Notes: a model not told the origin generated them from the letters alone. Counted from the first letter of the stretch, positions 29,591 to 39,384 are shown. The stretch is DNA of 41,914 nucleotides from an uncultured Verrucomicrobiota bacterium (GCA_903907995.1 CAIVQH010000021.1:1-41914); one strand, 5' to 3'. Numbers and translations are program-made.

Positions 29591-29622
29591 TTGACAGAAT
29601 GTCTTTCTTGCCTCCCTAGGGT
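29591..29622 (+). promoter_or_regulatory. Possible promoter for the DUF4190 gene
   Basis: A consensus -35 box TTGACA (29591-29596) lies 36 bases before the start codon. The best -10-like element, TAGGGT (29617-29622), is at a 20-base spacing, longer than ideal. Confidence 0.25.
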
Positions 29623-29631
29623 AGGTGTTCC

Positions 29632-30321
29632 ATGACTCCCGCCTCTTCGCCCGCGACCGGTACGGATGAATCCAAACTGAGCCTGCTCGCCGTGTCCTCG
29701 CTGGTGTTCGGGCTGCTGGGCTGCACAGGGATCGGGGGAATCGCCGGCCTTACCTGCGGGATCATCGCCCGGCGGAGGATCCGGCGCAGCGAGGGGCGCC
29801 TGGTGGGCGGCTGGCTGGCCACGGCGGGCATCATTCTTTCCGTGCTGATGCTGATGCTGCTGCTGGCGGCGGCGTTGGTGCTTCCGGGCCTGATGCGGAT
29901 GCAGGCGGTGGGACAGGGCATGACCCGGCAGAATCTGAGCCGGATCGACAAGGCGCTGCATTTCTATGCGGCGGACAATGGCAACAAGCTGCCCCCGGCG
30001 GAAAACTGGTGTGAAACCCTGCGGCCCAATCTGGGCGCGCGGGCCACGGAGCTGTTGCGGCGTCCCGGCAGCCCCTCCACGGCCGCGTGCGGTTACGGCT
30101 ACAACGCCGACGTGGCCGGGCTGGTGGTCGCTGACGTGAATCCGCAGACGGTCGTGCTCTTCGAGCTGGCCGCCCCGGAGTGCAACGTGTCAGGCAAGGA
30201 AGAGCTGCTCCGGCATCCGGGCACCAACAGCCCCAATGACCGGGTGTCCGTGTTGCTCGCGAATGGAAACGTGCGGTGGCTGACGGAGCCGGAGCTGAAG
30301 GCGCTCCGTTGGAAGCCCTGA
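29632..30321 (+). CDS. DUF4190-domain membrane protein with a pseudopilin-like C-terminus
   Basis: This encodes 229 residues. Two hydrophobic segments (about 16-45 and 60-92) with a Gly-rich hairpin (VFGLLGCTGIGGIAGLTCGIIARRRI) are the DUF4190 pattern. The outside domain (NLSRIDKALHFYAADNGNKLPP, then NDRVSVLLANGNVRWLTEPEL) resembles the globular part of type II secretion-like prepilin proteins common in Verrucomicrobiota and Planctomycetota. The function is unknown. It ends 17 bases before the convergent ligase gene. Confidence 0.75.
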   Translation: MTPASSPATGTDESKLSLLAVSSLVFGLLGCTGIGGIAGLTCGIIARRRIRRSEGRLVGGWLATAGIILSVLMLMLLLAAALVLPGLMRMQAVGQGMTRQNLSRIDKALHFYAADNGNKLPPAENWCETLRPNLGARATELLRRPGSPSTAACGYGYNADVAGLVVADVNPQTVVLFELAAPECNVSGKEELLRHPGTNSPNDRVSVLLANGNVRWLTEPELKALRWKP

Positions 30322-30338
30322 GTGCCTCTCGGTCGCGG

Positions 30339-31076
30339 TCAGCGACGGCGATGCCATTCGGGCCGGCCATAACGGTCGGCCAACGCCTGCCGCATCGCGG
30401 CGGTCGGCAAGTGCGTAAGACATTCCTCGGCCTGCCACTCATTGCGTAGCGCGTCCACGACGGCGGACGCAGCGAGACCCGTGTTGGCCACGAAATCCAG
30501 ATGGTTGCGGGACTCGCGGTAATCGGGCTGGGCTGAGGGAAACCGCAACAGCGCGGCAATCAGGCTCAGGTCGAACTGACACAGGATCGTCCCGTGAAAA
30601 AGCAGGCCCTGCCGCTTCCGTCGCTGCGCATTGCCGGAGAATTTCCGCTCACCCTTGGGCCCGGCGAACGCGAGGTCGGTGTGACCGCGCACATGTACGC
30701 CCTCCCCGAGGAGCGTCGCCAAAGCCCGGCGGTTGCGTTCCATGATCCAGCGGTTGGCCCCGGTGATGGTGGATAGCGGCCCTGCTTCTTCGATTCGCAA
30801 GGTCAGGCCATAGTTCAGGCAGCCCGGCCCCTGTACGACGGTTCCGCCGCCACTGCAGCGCCGCAGGATGGGCACTTCGCGCTGCATGCACGCTGCCTCG
30901 TCAACCTCGCGGGCGATCTCCTGGCCGTAGCCGACCACCACGAAAGGGCTGGCAGATTCCCAAAACCACAGCGTGTCCGGCCCGCCCGCCTCCGTGGTTT
31001 CCAGCAATGCGTCGTCCCACGCCAGAAGTTCGGCCGGGGACGAGAATGGGATCGGACAAAGGTTTCGCAAACGCAT
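30339..31076 (-). CDS. Lipoate-protein ligase A / biotin ligase-family protein
   Basis: This encodes 245 residues from ATG 31076. The LplA/LipB/BPL fold is seen in VVVGYGQEIAREVD, the RRCSGGGTVVQGPG motif (about 72-85), GHTDLAFAG and KFSGNAQRRKRQGLLFHGTIL, where the lysine contacts the acyl-adenylate. The enzyme would attach lipoate or octanoate to lipoyl domains such as those of pyruvate dehydrogenase or GcvH. The start overlaps the stop of the large membrane protein by one base (TGATG). A longer frame to 31415 only runs antiparallel over that gene. aceE lies 5.5 kb away. Confidence 0.9.
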   Translation of the reverse strand: MRLRNLCPIPFSSPAELLAWDDALLETTEAGGPDTLWFWESASPFVVVGYGQEIAREVDEAACMQREVPILRRCSGGGTVVQGPGCLNYGLTLRIEEAGPLSTITGANRWIMERNRRALATLLGEGVHVRGHTDLAFAGPKGERKFSGNAQRRKRQGLLFHGTILCQFDLSLIAALLRFPSAQPDYRESRNHLDFVANTGLAASAVVDALRNEWQAEECLTHLPTAAMRQALADRYGRPEWHRRR

Positions 31077-34000
31077 CAATTCGACATCCAACGTTGCAGC
31101 AGCGCGACCAGAATCGCACCCGCGATCGGCAGCAGGGACGCACCGATGACCGGATTGCCGGCCAGGCCCACAAACGCCCCTCCTTTGAGTGAACGCACCT
31201 CGTTCACCATGTCTTCCGCCTCCTGATACACCGCGTGTTCCAAATCCTGCGCGGAACGGGTCCGGTTGATGCGGGCGTGGTACAAAAGGTTGTCCAGCGC
31301 CGCGACACTCTTGTCGCGCGAGCTCTTCGCCGCCCTTTGCAGGACCAAAATGCTGTAAACCGCCAACAGGAAATGAGCCACGCTCACGATAAACCAGCTC
31401 AAGGGCCAGGGCCACATGTAGGTGATCGTATTGTAGGAAAGCATGAGGAAGAGGAAGGACGTTGCCGGGAAATACAGCATGGTGCCGATTCCACGCGTGA
31501 TCTGGTCGATCAATTTTACATCCACATAATCCGCAATCAGCCGTTCGTCAATCAGGCCATGCCGGTCGCGCAGCATCTTGATCGTCGATGAGGGGTAGGT
31601 GGTCGGCCCCTGCGTCAGGCATTTGATGAACCATCCGCACAGCATTGCGGAATCGACGGTCCAGAAGGCCAGTGTCAGAAACACAAGGAACGTGCCGTAA
31701 CTCATGAAGAAGTGAACGGCTCTCCCTTCGTTGGCTCGCAACGGGGGCAGGCTATTGACCCCATGTCCCGCGAAAAACATGTACGCCATGGTGGCCAGGA
31801 AATAGAGGAGAATAAATCGGACGATCCGGAAAAGCCTGGGCCCCATGCCAGCCTTCCGCTGGTAAAGCCGCCAAAGGGCACTCGCATCGACCGGGCTCTG
31901 ATGTTCCGGGACTGCGGGCAGGCTCCACCTTTTGAAGCAGAGCCGGAGTCTGGGCCAAAACTTCCATTCCGGGTTCTCCGGCTCCTCCATGACATCCAGG
32001 GGAAGGCGATAGGTTCGGGAGGCGGTAAGCGCAACTTCGCTGAGCTGCAGGTAGGACTCGACGAGGAAAACCAGCGAACAGAAGATCGTCACGCCCAGCC
32101 CCAGCAAGGTGGGGAAGATTGAAGTCCCGCTCAGGAAACCTCCATTCTCCCGGACAATCATCCTGGTAAAGTAAATCGCCGCGATTGCCAGGGAGATGAT
32201 GGCCGTGATGAACAGGATCTGAAGCGTTCGCAGACGGATTCGACGGGTTGAAAACAGCCTCCATGCTGCAGCCCGGGCCTCCTCGGCCGCTTTCGGAACG
32301 CTGGACAGGTTCCATCTTTTTTCGGCTTTGCCGTCGTACTTTTTGGGGAGCACATCGCCATCCACCTTGGACCGGTAATAATTGTAGCTCAACCTGTCCA
32401 ACAGCGCATCCAGCCTGCGACGCCATGAGATGATCCGGTCCAGGGTCTGGGGGTCATCGACCGTCCGCTCGCCTTCCGACGGGTGCAGATCGGGGGATCC
32501 GGACAGGGGGAGACGCAGCAGCTCCAGATTCAGTTCATTGGCGACATTCAGGGTCATTTTTGAGTATAAAAAGTAGAGATTCCAGGTGGCGACGAACGGC
32601 GCGACAATTTCCTGGATGAGCAGACGCGAATAAATCCATCGGTTCTCCTCGGCCATCATGGTTTCGGACTGTTCAACGATGGTTTCCGGGTAGATTCGGT
32701 CGGGAGATTTTCCGGCGGCCTTAAGGAATGATGCCCAGACCGTTGCCTTCAGCTTGCGTGCTCCATAGGCGTCTTCCGCTCCAAATCCCCCCTCAGCTAA
32801 CTCAACCAATATATTATTTAAAAACTTGGAAACATCATTTTCATTGGTGCATTTGACTTCGATAATCTCTGATATGTCGTCGGTATTGGCACCCTTCGCC
32901 GGGGTTTGAAATTCTTTGATGAGGGTTGAATAGAAAATATAGAATCGTTTGCTTTTAAAGAACTCCAAGATTCCCTTGGCCTCTGTCACATCGGCCGGGA
33001 CAAAGCAAACTGTTGAAGGCAGGGAGGGCGGTGTCCATTCAATGCCATTTCTTCTAAAGATCTCCGCCACAAGTTGATGTGCGTAATGCCATTGTGGGGC
33101 CGCCTTCCCAACGTGATCGGAAAGCGGACCCGCTTCCCGATTCGCCTGCCAGTTCCGTCCAGCTTCAAGGGCCTTCAGAAACTCCTTCAACCAGGGCTTC
33201 TGCGTCAGCCTGAACGTATCATCGCTGCCCGAGTTCTCCACGCCACCTATTGCGATCGCTTCGACAAGCTTGTTAAGCAAGTTTGCAAGGGAGGTTTTGT
33301 CGCTAGCCTGCTCTACTGACGGCCAATCGCCTTCGGGCAAAATTGTTGCCAATCTTACATATGCTTCTAGAAACGGCGTTGCCGTGATAAACTTCCTGAG
33401 CTGGACCACGTTCAATACATCGGAGGCGGAAAACTGGCATTGGCATGTGGGATCGGCCGCCGTCGGCCCGCTGGATGGCGGGCAATTGCTTGCATGTGGA
33501 TCCCTGAAATCGGGCTCGCACGGTCCGCCTTCACGCCCCCCAGCGTCACATTCCTCGTTGATCAGCCGGTGGTTGTTCAACGCCTTCTTGAGGATTTCCA
33601 AACATTTGGCGTCAGCCGGCTCTTTCGGAGCCGCTGTATTCCGCCGGGACGAGACATACTGGTTGCGGATATGCCATAATCCCCGATTGCCACCAAGGTC
33701 TTCCTCCCTCAACCACAATGGTTCGGCGAGGTACTCACATCTGTCGGAACGAATGGATCGGATAAACTGGGAAGTATAGCAGGCCAGGGCCAGGATGGAG
33801 CCCATCAGCAGTATGACTATGAGGCAGCGCTTCCACGCAATCTTCCCGGCGAAGCCCTCCTCCACTGTGGGATGAATGGACGGGGACCGCTCTGTGGAAG
33901 GGATGGGGGCGACGTCCAAGGGACCCTTTCGACCGATCTCAAATGTCCTGGGGGCCACGACATACCTCTGTGCCTGCAGGCCATTCCCGCCCGTGACCAG

Positions 34001-35863
34001 ATTTTTCAGCTGGGTGTCGCCGCAGGCAAGCAGGGTTCCTGCAAAGAGCGCTGTTTGCCGGCTGTCACGGAATGAACCGACCCGGGTCTGAAAGTTTGGA
34101 TTCAGCTCCAGCCCGTAACCGCTCACCACCACCATGTTGTGCGTATAGTCCCACTCTTCCGGTTCCCATAGCCGGGCATCCAGCTCGGTAGTGACAAAGA
34201 CCGCAAAGGGCAGCCTTGACCGGACGGCTCTTAAAATGAGCAGCGTGTCGTTGATGTCGCCCCCGCCGATCACCACGGCGCGGACCGCACCATCAGATTG
34301 ACTCCGGAGATTCTCGTCCAGTCGCTCGATGTTGTCCGCCAAGCGCTCCAAGGAATCCATCTGGTTTGGGCCTGAGGCGAGGTTGGCCCGTCGGTTGATC
34401 CGTTCTGCGGCACTCCGGTAATCGGTGCTTTCCCGTTTTCCGTGATCTCTGCCGCCATCATCTTTTTCCTGGGCATCGATTGCGCCGCCATCCAGGCCGG
34501 CAAGGAACGTGAAAACGTGGAGGTTTCTCGCTCCGGGATGGCGTGCATCCGTGAGGGAATCGGACCGATGTGCCGAGAGCTGGCGCTGGAGCAGCACATT
34601 GGAGAAAAGATCCGGAAGCGATCGACCGATCATCGTGGTGGCGTCGGCAATGACGACCACATGGTCTGCGGTACCCGTTTCCAGATCGACGTCCCGTGCC
34701 TTCAATTCTTCCAGCGCCTGTACGGCGAGGGCCGAATCGGGCACCGCCAGATCGAACGCCGTATTAAAACCATGCTTGGGATTGGCGGTTAGCCGTTCCC
34801 GAACGGCGTCGCGGGAAAGTTCCAGCGTCAATCCTCTTTCTTCCTCGTTGAGAAGTTTCGAGGTCGAGGCACGAGGCAACGCCACGATGATGGAGTCCAG
34901 TTTATTTGTGGCGCCGTCAATAGGAGCGCCCGGATCATGAATGTCTTCGAGGATTTCCCTCAGTGTCTCAGATGAATAGGGGCCAAGGAGGGTTACTCTG
35001 ACTGCGGCATTCGCGCGGGAGGGAACTGCATTTGGGCTTACGGGAACCACATTTGTGAAGGAAGCCGTTATGCTCGCGCTGGATGGGGTGAAATGCGCAC
35101 TGACAAACATCATGTTCGTGCCGGAGGGGGGTGCCTTCGTCTCGGAAGGAAGTGCGCACCGAATCTGGTTGGCGATCGCTTCCAGGCGCTGCATGGGCTT
35201 GCCCGACAGCATTTCCTCGTCAAGCCAAACGACAACGACATCGGTCGTTTCAACATTTGTCGGGTATCGGGACCGAAAGCTGCGTGAGAAACCCTCAAAA
35301 GGAAGAAACAGTCTCCTTGAGCTGTTGTTCGTCGGGGAACATCCGTTGGTCAGCGCCGATTTCTCTTTGAGGGCGACTGTCGCCGTCCAGTTGGTGGTCT
35401 CCCACAGACCGATCTTGTCCGCATGATCCGGCGCGAAGCCGGTCTCAGTCAGGCCTGCGACGACGGCGTGCCGGGCCCGTATCCTTGCCTCTCGATCCTC
35501 CGAGGACGCCCCCCCGGGCACGGTGACCAGGACCACTGAGATGACATTGTTCGCATTCGCGTCTCCGGCAGTGTTCCGTTCCTGTCGCGAACGTATCTCC
35601 TGGGGGAGCTCGCCCCTATATTTCTCCAGCTCCGCATCCGTAGGATCAGTCCAAAACAGTGCGAAGGGATCTTCCAGAATGCTCAAATCATGGCGCTGTT
35701 CAGACACCGACATGTGCGTCCGGATGGATTTTCCGGCGGGTCTTGGGGTGCGGAATTCGTGCCCCGCCAGGAGCAGGCCGCCGATCAGTGTCAGGATTGT
35801 CAGGACCAGAGTCGGATCCAACTGCAACTGGGGTTTGCTCTCGGAGCTGGTGGAATTGGACAT
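31076..35863 (-). CDS. Very large membrane protein of unknown function
   Basis: This encodes about 1595 residues from ATG 35863; a GTG at 35920 would add 19. TM1 is at about 18-36. A large domain follows (about 60-660) with repeated strand-helix units such as VVLVTVPGGASSEDREARIRARHAVVAGL, DVVVVWLDEEML and VVIGGGDINDTLLILRAV followed by FAVFVTTELDARLW. It resembles type-1 periplasmic-binding or receptor-like folds. TM2 is at about 680-700. The soluble centre (700-1210) has a cysteine cluster (about 767-810). The C-terminal part has about seven helices (1214-1592). I recall similar uncharacterised giants in Proteobacteria and Planctomycetes but cannot verify this. The stop overlaps the ligase start, which suggests translational coupling. 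Confidence 0.85.
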   Translation of the reverse strand: MSNSTSSESKPQLQLDPTLVLTILTLIGGLLLAGHEFRTPRPAGKSIRTHMSVSEQRHDLSILEDPFALFWTDPTDAELEKYRGELPQEIRSRQERNTAGDANANNVISVVLVTVPGGASSEDREARIRARHAVVAGLTETGFAPDHADKIGLWETTNWTATVALKEKSALTNGCSPTNNSSRRLFLPFEGFSRSFRSRYPTNVETTDVVVVWLDEEMLSGKPMQRLEAIANQIRCALPSETKAPPSGTNMMFVSAHFTPSSASITASFTNVVPVSPNAVPSRANAAVRVTLLGPYSSETLREILEDIHDPGAPIDGATNKLDSIIVALPRASTSKLLNEEERGLTLELSRDAVRERLTANPKHGFNTAFDLAVPDSALAVQALEELKARDVDLETGTADHVVVIADATTMIGRSLPDLFSNVLLQRQLSAHRSDSLTDARHPGARNLHVFTFLAGLDGGAIDAQEKDDGGRDHGKRESTDYRSAAERINRRANLASGPNQMDSLERLADNIERLDENLRSQSDGAVRAVVIGGGDINDTLLILRAVRSRLPFAVFVTTELDARLWEPEEWDYTHNMVVVSGYGLELNPNFQTRVGSFRDSRQTALFAGTLLACGDTQLKNLVTGGNGLQAQRYVVAPRTFEIGRKGPLDVAPIPSTERSPSIHPTVEEGFAGKIAWKRCLIVILLMGSILALACYTSQFIRSIRSDRCEYLAEPLWLREEDLGGNRGLWHIRNQYVSSRRNTAAPKEPADAKCLEILKKALNNHRLINEECDAGGREGGPCEPDFRDPHASNCPPSSGPTAADPTCQCQFSASDVLNVVQLRKFITATPFLEAYVRLATILPEGDWPSVEQASDKTSLANLLNKLVEAIAIGGVENSGSDDTFRLTQKPWLKEFLKALEAGRNWQANREAGPLSDHVGKAAPQWHYAHQLVAEIFRRNGIEWTPPSLPSTVCFVPADVTEAKGILEFFKSKRFYIFYSTLIKEFQTPAKGANTDDISEIIEVKCTNENDVSKFLNNILVELAEGGFGAEDAYGARKLKATVWASFLKAAGKSPDRIYPETIVEQSETMMAEENRWIYSRLLIQEIVAPFVATWNLYFLYSKMTLNVANELNLELLRLPLSGSPDLHPSEGERTVDDPQTLDRIISWRRRLDALLDRLSYNYYRSKVDGDVLPKKYDGKAEKRWNLSSVPKAAEEARAAAWRLFSTRRIRLRTLQILFITAIISLAIAAIYFTRMIVRENGGFLSGTSIFPTLLGLGVTIFCSLVFLVESYLQLSEVALTASRTYRLPLDVMEEPENPEWKFWPRLRLCFKRWSLPAVPEHQSPVDASALWRLYQRKAGMGPRLFRIVRFILLYFLATMAYMFFAGHGVNSLPPLRANEGRAVHFFMSYGTFLVFLTLAFWTVDSAMLCGWFIKCLTQGPTTYPSSTIKMLRDRHGLIDERLIADYVDVKLIDQITRGIGTMLYFPATSFLFLMLSYNTITYMWPWPLSWFIVSVAHFLLAVYSILVLQRAAKSSRDKSVAALDNLLYHARINRTRSAQDLEHAVYQEAEDMVNEVRSLKGGAFVGLAGNPVIGASLLPIAGAILVALLQRWMSN

Positions 35864-36596
35864 GGCATCTGTGTTGGTTATCCGGAGGGTGATCCATGAA
35901 CGGCCCGCGCCAAGGATCACACCGCTAGCCTGGGTTTCGAATCTCTGAACGTCTAATCTGCACTGTTGTTATTTCACAAACACTACATCAAGGTCCAGTG
36001 ATAAATGTAATACATATGTAAACGGAAGCAAGGTGCTGAGAGATGATTGCGAACAGTTTTGAGGGGCCAAACTGGCGGCGAAAAGGGCGAGTGTCTTAAT
36101 CGCTCGCAGCCGAATTGCACCGACGCTTTCAGTCAGGTTGGTGACTGCTGAGCCATGCTTATCATAGAGTCTGCGTTCCAACGGCTTACAGGACTGCCAA
36201 TAGTGAATGATCGGCTCGCCTTAACCCGCAGTTGGCAACGGCATTGGCCTTGTCGTGTCGTTGGTCATCTCTTCTGGAAATCCACGAAGACGAGCATTGA
36301 GTCAGTTATTCGCCCCCAACAGCTGAAGCGCTCTGTCTGCCCTTCGGCTCTTTGCCTGCCTGGCAGAGTTCCTTGCCGGCCTCAGCCGGGAGGGTAGGAG
36401 GCCCCACCCGCCCGCTGCTTCCGCCCCCGTCCGTTTCGAATGGGTCTTACCGTGGTTCCGACCGCCGTGACGGCCGAGGCGGTGAGCCAGACGCGGCAGT
36501 TCGTCTCCACCGACTTCCTTGTGGCCTGCCAACCGGGCGTTCGGAACCCTCAAAGCGCGCTTGGCAGGACCCGAGTTTGGCCTAACCTTACCGCCC
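35864..36596. other. 733-base intergenic region between divergent genes
   Basis: This region separates the large membrane protein (minus) from aceE (plus), so it should hold both promoters. The part near 35960-36030 is AT-rich and includes the palindrome TACATATGTA (36011-36020). A minus-strand TTGCTT with TACATT 16 bases away is a weak promoter candidate. Near aceE, CCTGCCAA and TTGGCAGG form an 8-bp inverted repeat at about 36541-36584. Short open frames here match nothing I recognise. Confidence 0.45.
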
Positions 36597-39347
36597 GTGT
36601 TGACTTCGACCGACTCTCTTAATGGACATGCCGGCAATGGAAACGGAAATGGGACCGCCCATTCCGACCGTCTGGCGTCCCGCCCCGGCTCCGACCTCAC
36701 CCGCTACAGCGATTCGCTGGGTGATTTCGCCGGGCTGGTGCTCGCCGGCAAATCGCCGGAGCAGCAAAAACTCATCATCGCCGACTTCATCGAGGAACTC
36801 CGCGCAAAGGGCCACCCGATCCCGACCGTCACCTCGACGCCGTACCTGAACACCATCCCGGTGGACGAGCAGCCCGACTACCCGGGCGATCTGGAGATGG
36901 AGCGCCTCATCCGCGCGCACGTGCGCTGGAACGCGATGGCCATGGTGGCCAAGGCCAACAAGACCACGAATGTTGGCGGCCACATCGCGACCTTTGCTTC
37001 GCTCGCTACGCTCTATGAAGTGGGTTTCAATCACTTCTTCCGGGGCGACAATGACGGCAAGACGGCGGACATGATCTATTTTCAGGGTCACGCCTCGCCG
37101 GGCAACTACGCCCGCGCCTTCCTCGAAGGCCGGCTTGATGAGAAGCACCTGAAGAACTTCCGGCAGGAGTTGCAGGATCATCCCGGCCTCAGTTCCTATC
37201 CGCATCCGTACCTGATGCCGGATTTCTGGCTGTTCCCGACCGTCTCGATGGGTCTGGGACCGATCCACTCGATCTATCAGGCGCGCTTCAGCCGCTACAT
37301 GCAGGCGCGCAAGCTGACGCCGGCGGGGCACGATCCCATGGTCTGGGCGTTCATCGGGGACGGCGAATCCGACGAGCCCGAGACACATGGCGCCATCGGC
37401 ATGGCCGGCCGTGAGGGTCTCGACAATCTGGTCTGGGTCATCAACTGCAACCTGCAGCGGCTCGACGGGCCGGTCCGGGGCAACGGCAAGGTCATCCAGG
37501 ATCTCGAAGGCCAGTTCCGCGGTGCGGGCTGGAATGTCATCAAGGTGGTCTGGGGCAGCGATTGGGACGCGTTGCTGGCGAAGGACAAGACCGGCCTGCT
37601 GGCGAAACGCATGGAGGAGGTCATCGACGGCGAGTACCAGAAGTACATCGTCGAAAGCGGCGCCTACATCCGGAAGAATTTCTTCGGCAAGTATCCCGCA
37701 CTGCTCGACCTGGTGAACCATCTGAGTGACGACCAGCTCAAGCGGTTAACGCGCGGCGGTCACGATCCGCGCAAGGTTTATGCGGCTTACAAGAAGGCGA
37801 CCTCACGCAACGGCCACCCGACGGTCATTCTCGCGAAGACGGTCAAGGGCTACGGCACCGGCGCGGCGGGCGAGGGCAAGAACCCGACGCACGGACTCAA
37901 AAAACTCGAGGAGCGCGACATCCGGCATTTCCGCGAACGGTTCTCCATCCCGTTGGAAGACGAGGTCATTGCTGAACTCCCGTTTTACCGGCCACCGCAG
38001 GACAGCGCGGAGATGAAATATCTGCTTGAACGCCGCACGGCGCTCAATGGCTTCAATCCGGTCCGCCGGGTACGGGCCGAGAAGCTGGAGACACCGGCTT
38101 ACACCCAGTTCACCTCGTTGCTCAACGCGTCGGTGCTCCAGAAGGCCTCGACCACCAAAGCGTACAACCTCCTGCTGAGCGCCCTGCTGCGGGACAAGCA
38201 TGTGGGCAAGTTCATCGTGCCGATCATTCCCGACGAGGCGCGCACCTTCGGCATGGAAGGGCTGTTCAGCCAGGTCGGCATCTACAGCTCCAAGGGGCAG
38301 CTTTACAGTCCGGTGGCCCAGACCGAGGACAACGTCAACACGCCCTATATCGAGAAGAAGGACGGCCAGTTGCTGGAAGAGGGCATCAACGAGGCCGGCT
38401 CCATGGCCGACTTCATCGCCGCCGGCACGTCGCACGTGACCTACGGCGTGCCGATGATCCCGTTCTACATCTACTACTCGATGTTCGGCTTTCAGCGCGT
38501 CGGTGACCAGATCTGGCTCGCGGGCGACAGCCGATGCCGCGGCTTCATGGTCGGGGCCACGTCCGGCCGCACCACGCTGAACGGCGAAGGTCTCCAGCAT
38601 CAGGACGCCCACAGCCACCTGATTGCATCGACCGTGCCGAACCTGATGAGCTACGAACCGGCTTACGGCTACGAGCTGGCGGTCATCGTCTGCGACGGCC
38701 TGAAGCGCATGTACGCGGAGGGGGAGGATATCTTCTATTACGTCTCCGTTCACAACGAGGACTACCAGCACGCGCCGATGCCCGAAACGCCCGGCGTGGT
38801 CGAAGGCATCCTGAACGGCCTCTACAAGTTCAAGCCCGGCAAGGACGGCTTGAAGCTAAAGGCGCAGATCATCGGCTCCGGCTCGATCCTGCTCTCCGCG
38901 CTCAAGGCGCAGGAGATTCTCGAACGCTACGGCGTGAGCGCCGACGTGTGGAGCGCGACCAGCTTCAAGCGCCTGCGGAGCGAAGCGCAGGCCGCCAAGC
39001 GCTGGAACATGCTCCATCCGACCGAAACGCCGCGTAAGAGCTACCTCGAAACCACCGTCGAAAAGGAAACAGGCGCGTGGGTCGCCGTCAGCGACAACCT
39101 CAAGCTCGTGGCCGATCAGATCGCGCCGTGGATTCCCGGCGGCCTGATGACACTGGGCTGCGACGGCTTCGGTCGCAGCGAAGTCCGCCCGATGCTGCGC
39201 CGCTTCTTCGAGGTGGATGGCGAATGCACCGCGATCGCCACGCTCTACAAGCTGAGCCAGCGCGGCGAAGTGCCGGCGACGCTGGTCGCGCAGGCCATCC
39301 GAGACCTGAGTGTCGATCCCGAGAAGGTTTACGGCATCTGCGTCTGA
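36597..39347 (+). CDS. aceE: Pyruvate dehydrogenase E1 component, homodimeric type
   Basis: This encodes about 916 residues from GTG 36597. E1 decarboxylates pyruvate with thiamine diphosphate and passes the acetyl group to lipoyl-E2. TPYLNTIPVDEQPDYPGD, the ThDP motif GDGESDEPETHGAIGMAGREGLDNLVWVINCNLQRLDGPVRGNGK and the C-terminal LGCDGFGRSE are typical AceE. No ATG lies in frame before residue 100, so the start must be GTG 36597, TTG 36600 or further upstream. The N-terminus includes a GNGNGNG stretch not typical of AceE. No E2 or E3 gene is adjacent. A lipoate ligase homologue lies 5.5 kb away on the other strand. Confidence 0.94.
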   Translation: MLTSTDSLNGHAGNGNGNGTAHSDRLASRPGSDLTRYSDSLGDFAGLVLAGKSPEQQKLIIADFIEELRAKGHPIPTVTSTPYLNTIPVDEQPDYPGDLEMERLIRAHVRWNAMAMVAKANKTTNVGGHIATFASLATLYEVGFNHFFRGDNDGKTADMIYFQGHASPGNYARAFLEGRLDEKHLKNFRQELQDHPGLSSYPHPYLMPDFWLFPTVSMGLGPIHSIYQARFSRYMQARKLTPAGHDPMVWAFIGDGESDEPETHGAIGMAGREGLDNLVWVINCNLQRLDGPVRGNGKVIQDLEGQFRGAGWNVIKVVWGSDWDALLAKDKTGLLAKRMEEVIDGEYQKYIVESGAYIRKNFFGKYPALLDLVNHLSDDQLKRLTRGGHDPRKVYAAYKKATSRNGHPTVILAKTVKGYGTGAAGEGKNPTHGLKKLEERDIRHFRERFSIPLEDEVIAELPFYRPPQDSAEMKYLLERRTALNGFNPVRRVRAEKLETPAYTQFTSLLNASVLQKASTTKAYNLLLSALLRDKHVGKFIVPIIPDEARTFGMEGLFSQVGIYSSKGQLYSPVAQTEDNVNTPYIEKKDGQLLEEGINEAGSMADFIAAGTSHVTYGVPMIPFYIYYSMFGFQRVGDQIWLAGDSRCRGFMVGATSGRTTLNGEGLQHQDAHSHLIASTVPNLMSYEPAYGYELAVIVCDGLKRMYAEGEDIFYYVSVHNEDYQHAPMPETPGVVEGILNGLYKFKPGKDGLKLKAQIIGSGSILLSALKAQEILERYGVSADVWSATSFKRLRSEAQAAKRWNMLHPTETPRKSYLETTVEKETGAWVAVSDNLKLVADQIAPWIPGGLMTLGCDGFGRSEVRPMLRRFFEVDGECTAIATLYKLSQRGEVPATLVAQAIRDLSVDPEKVYGICV

Positions 39348-39384
39348 GCTGCCTCCAGATTGCTACAGGATCAAATCCGCAAGG

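Noticed and set aside
30339-31415. Longer version of the lipoate-ligase gene starting at 31415
   Set aside because: The extra N-terminal 113 codons run inside the large membrane protein gene in another frame and lack ligase homology. The ATG at 31076 fits the family.
35969-36181. 70-residue minus frame upstream of the giant membrane protein
   Set aside because: No recognisable pattern and no ribosome-binding signal; it lies in the AT-rich promoter region.
36440-36622. 60-residue frame upstream of aceE
   Set aside because: There is no homology and it overlaps the probable aceE start region; more likely leader DNA.
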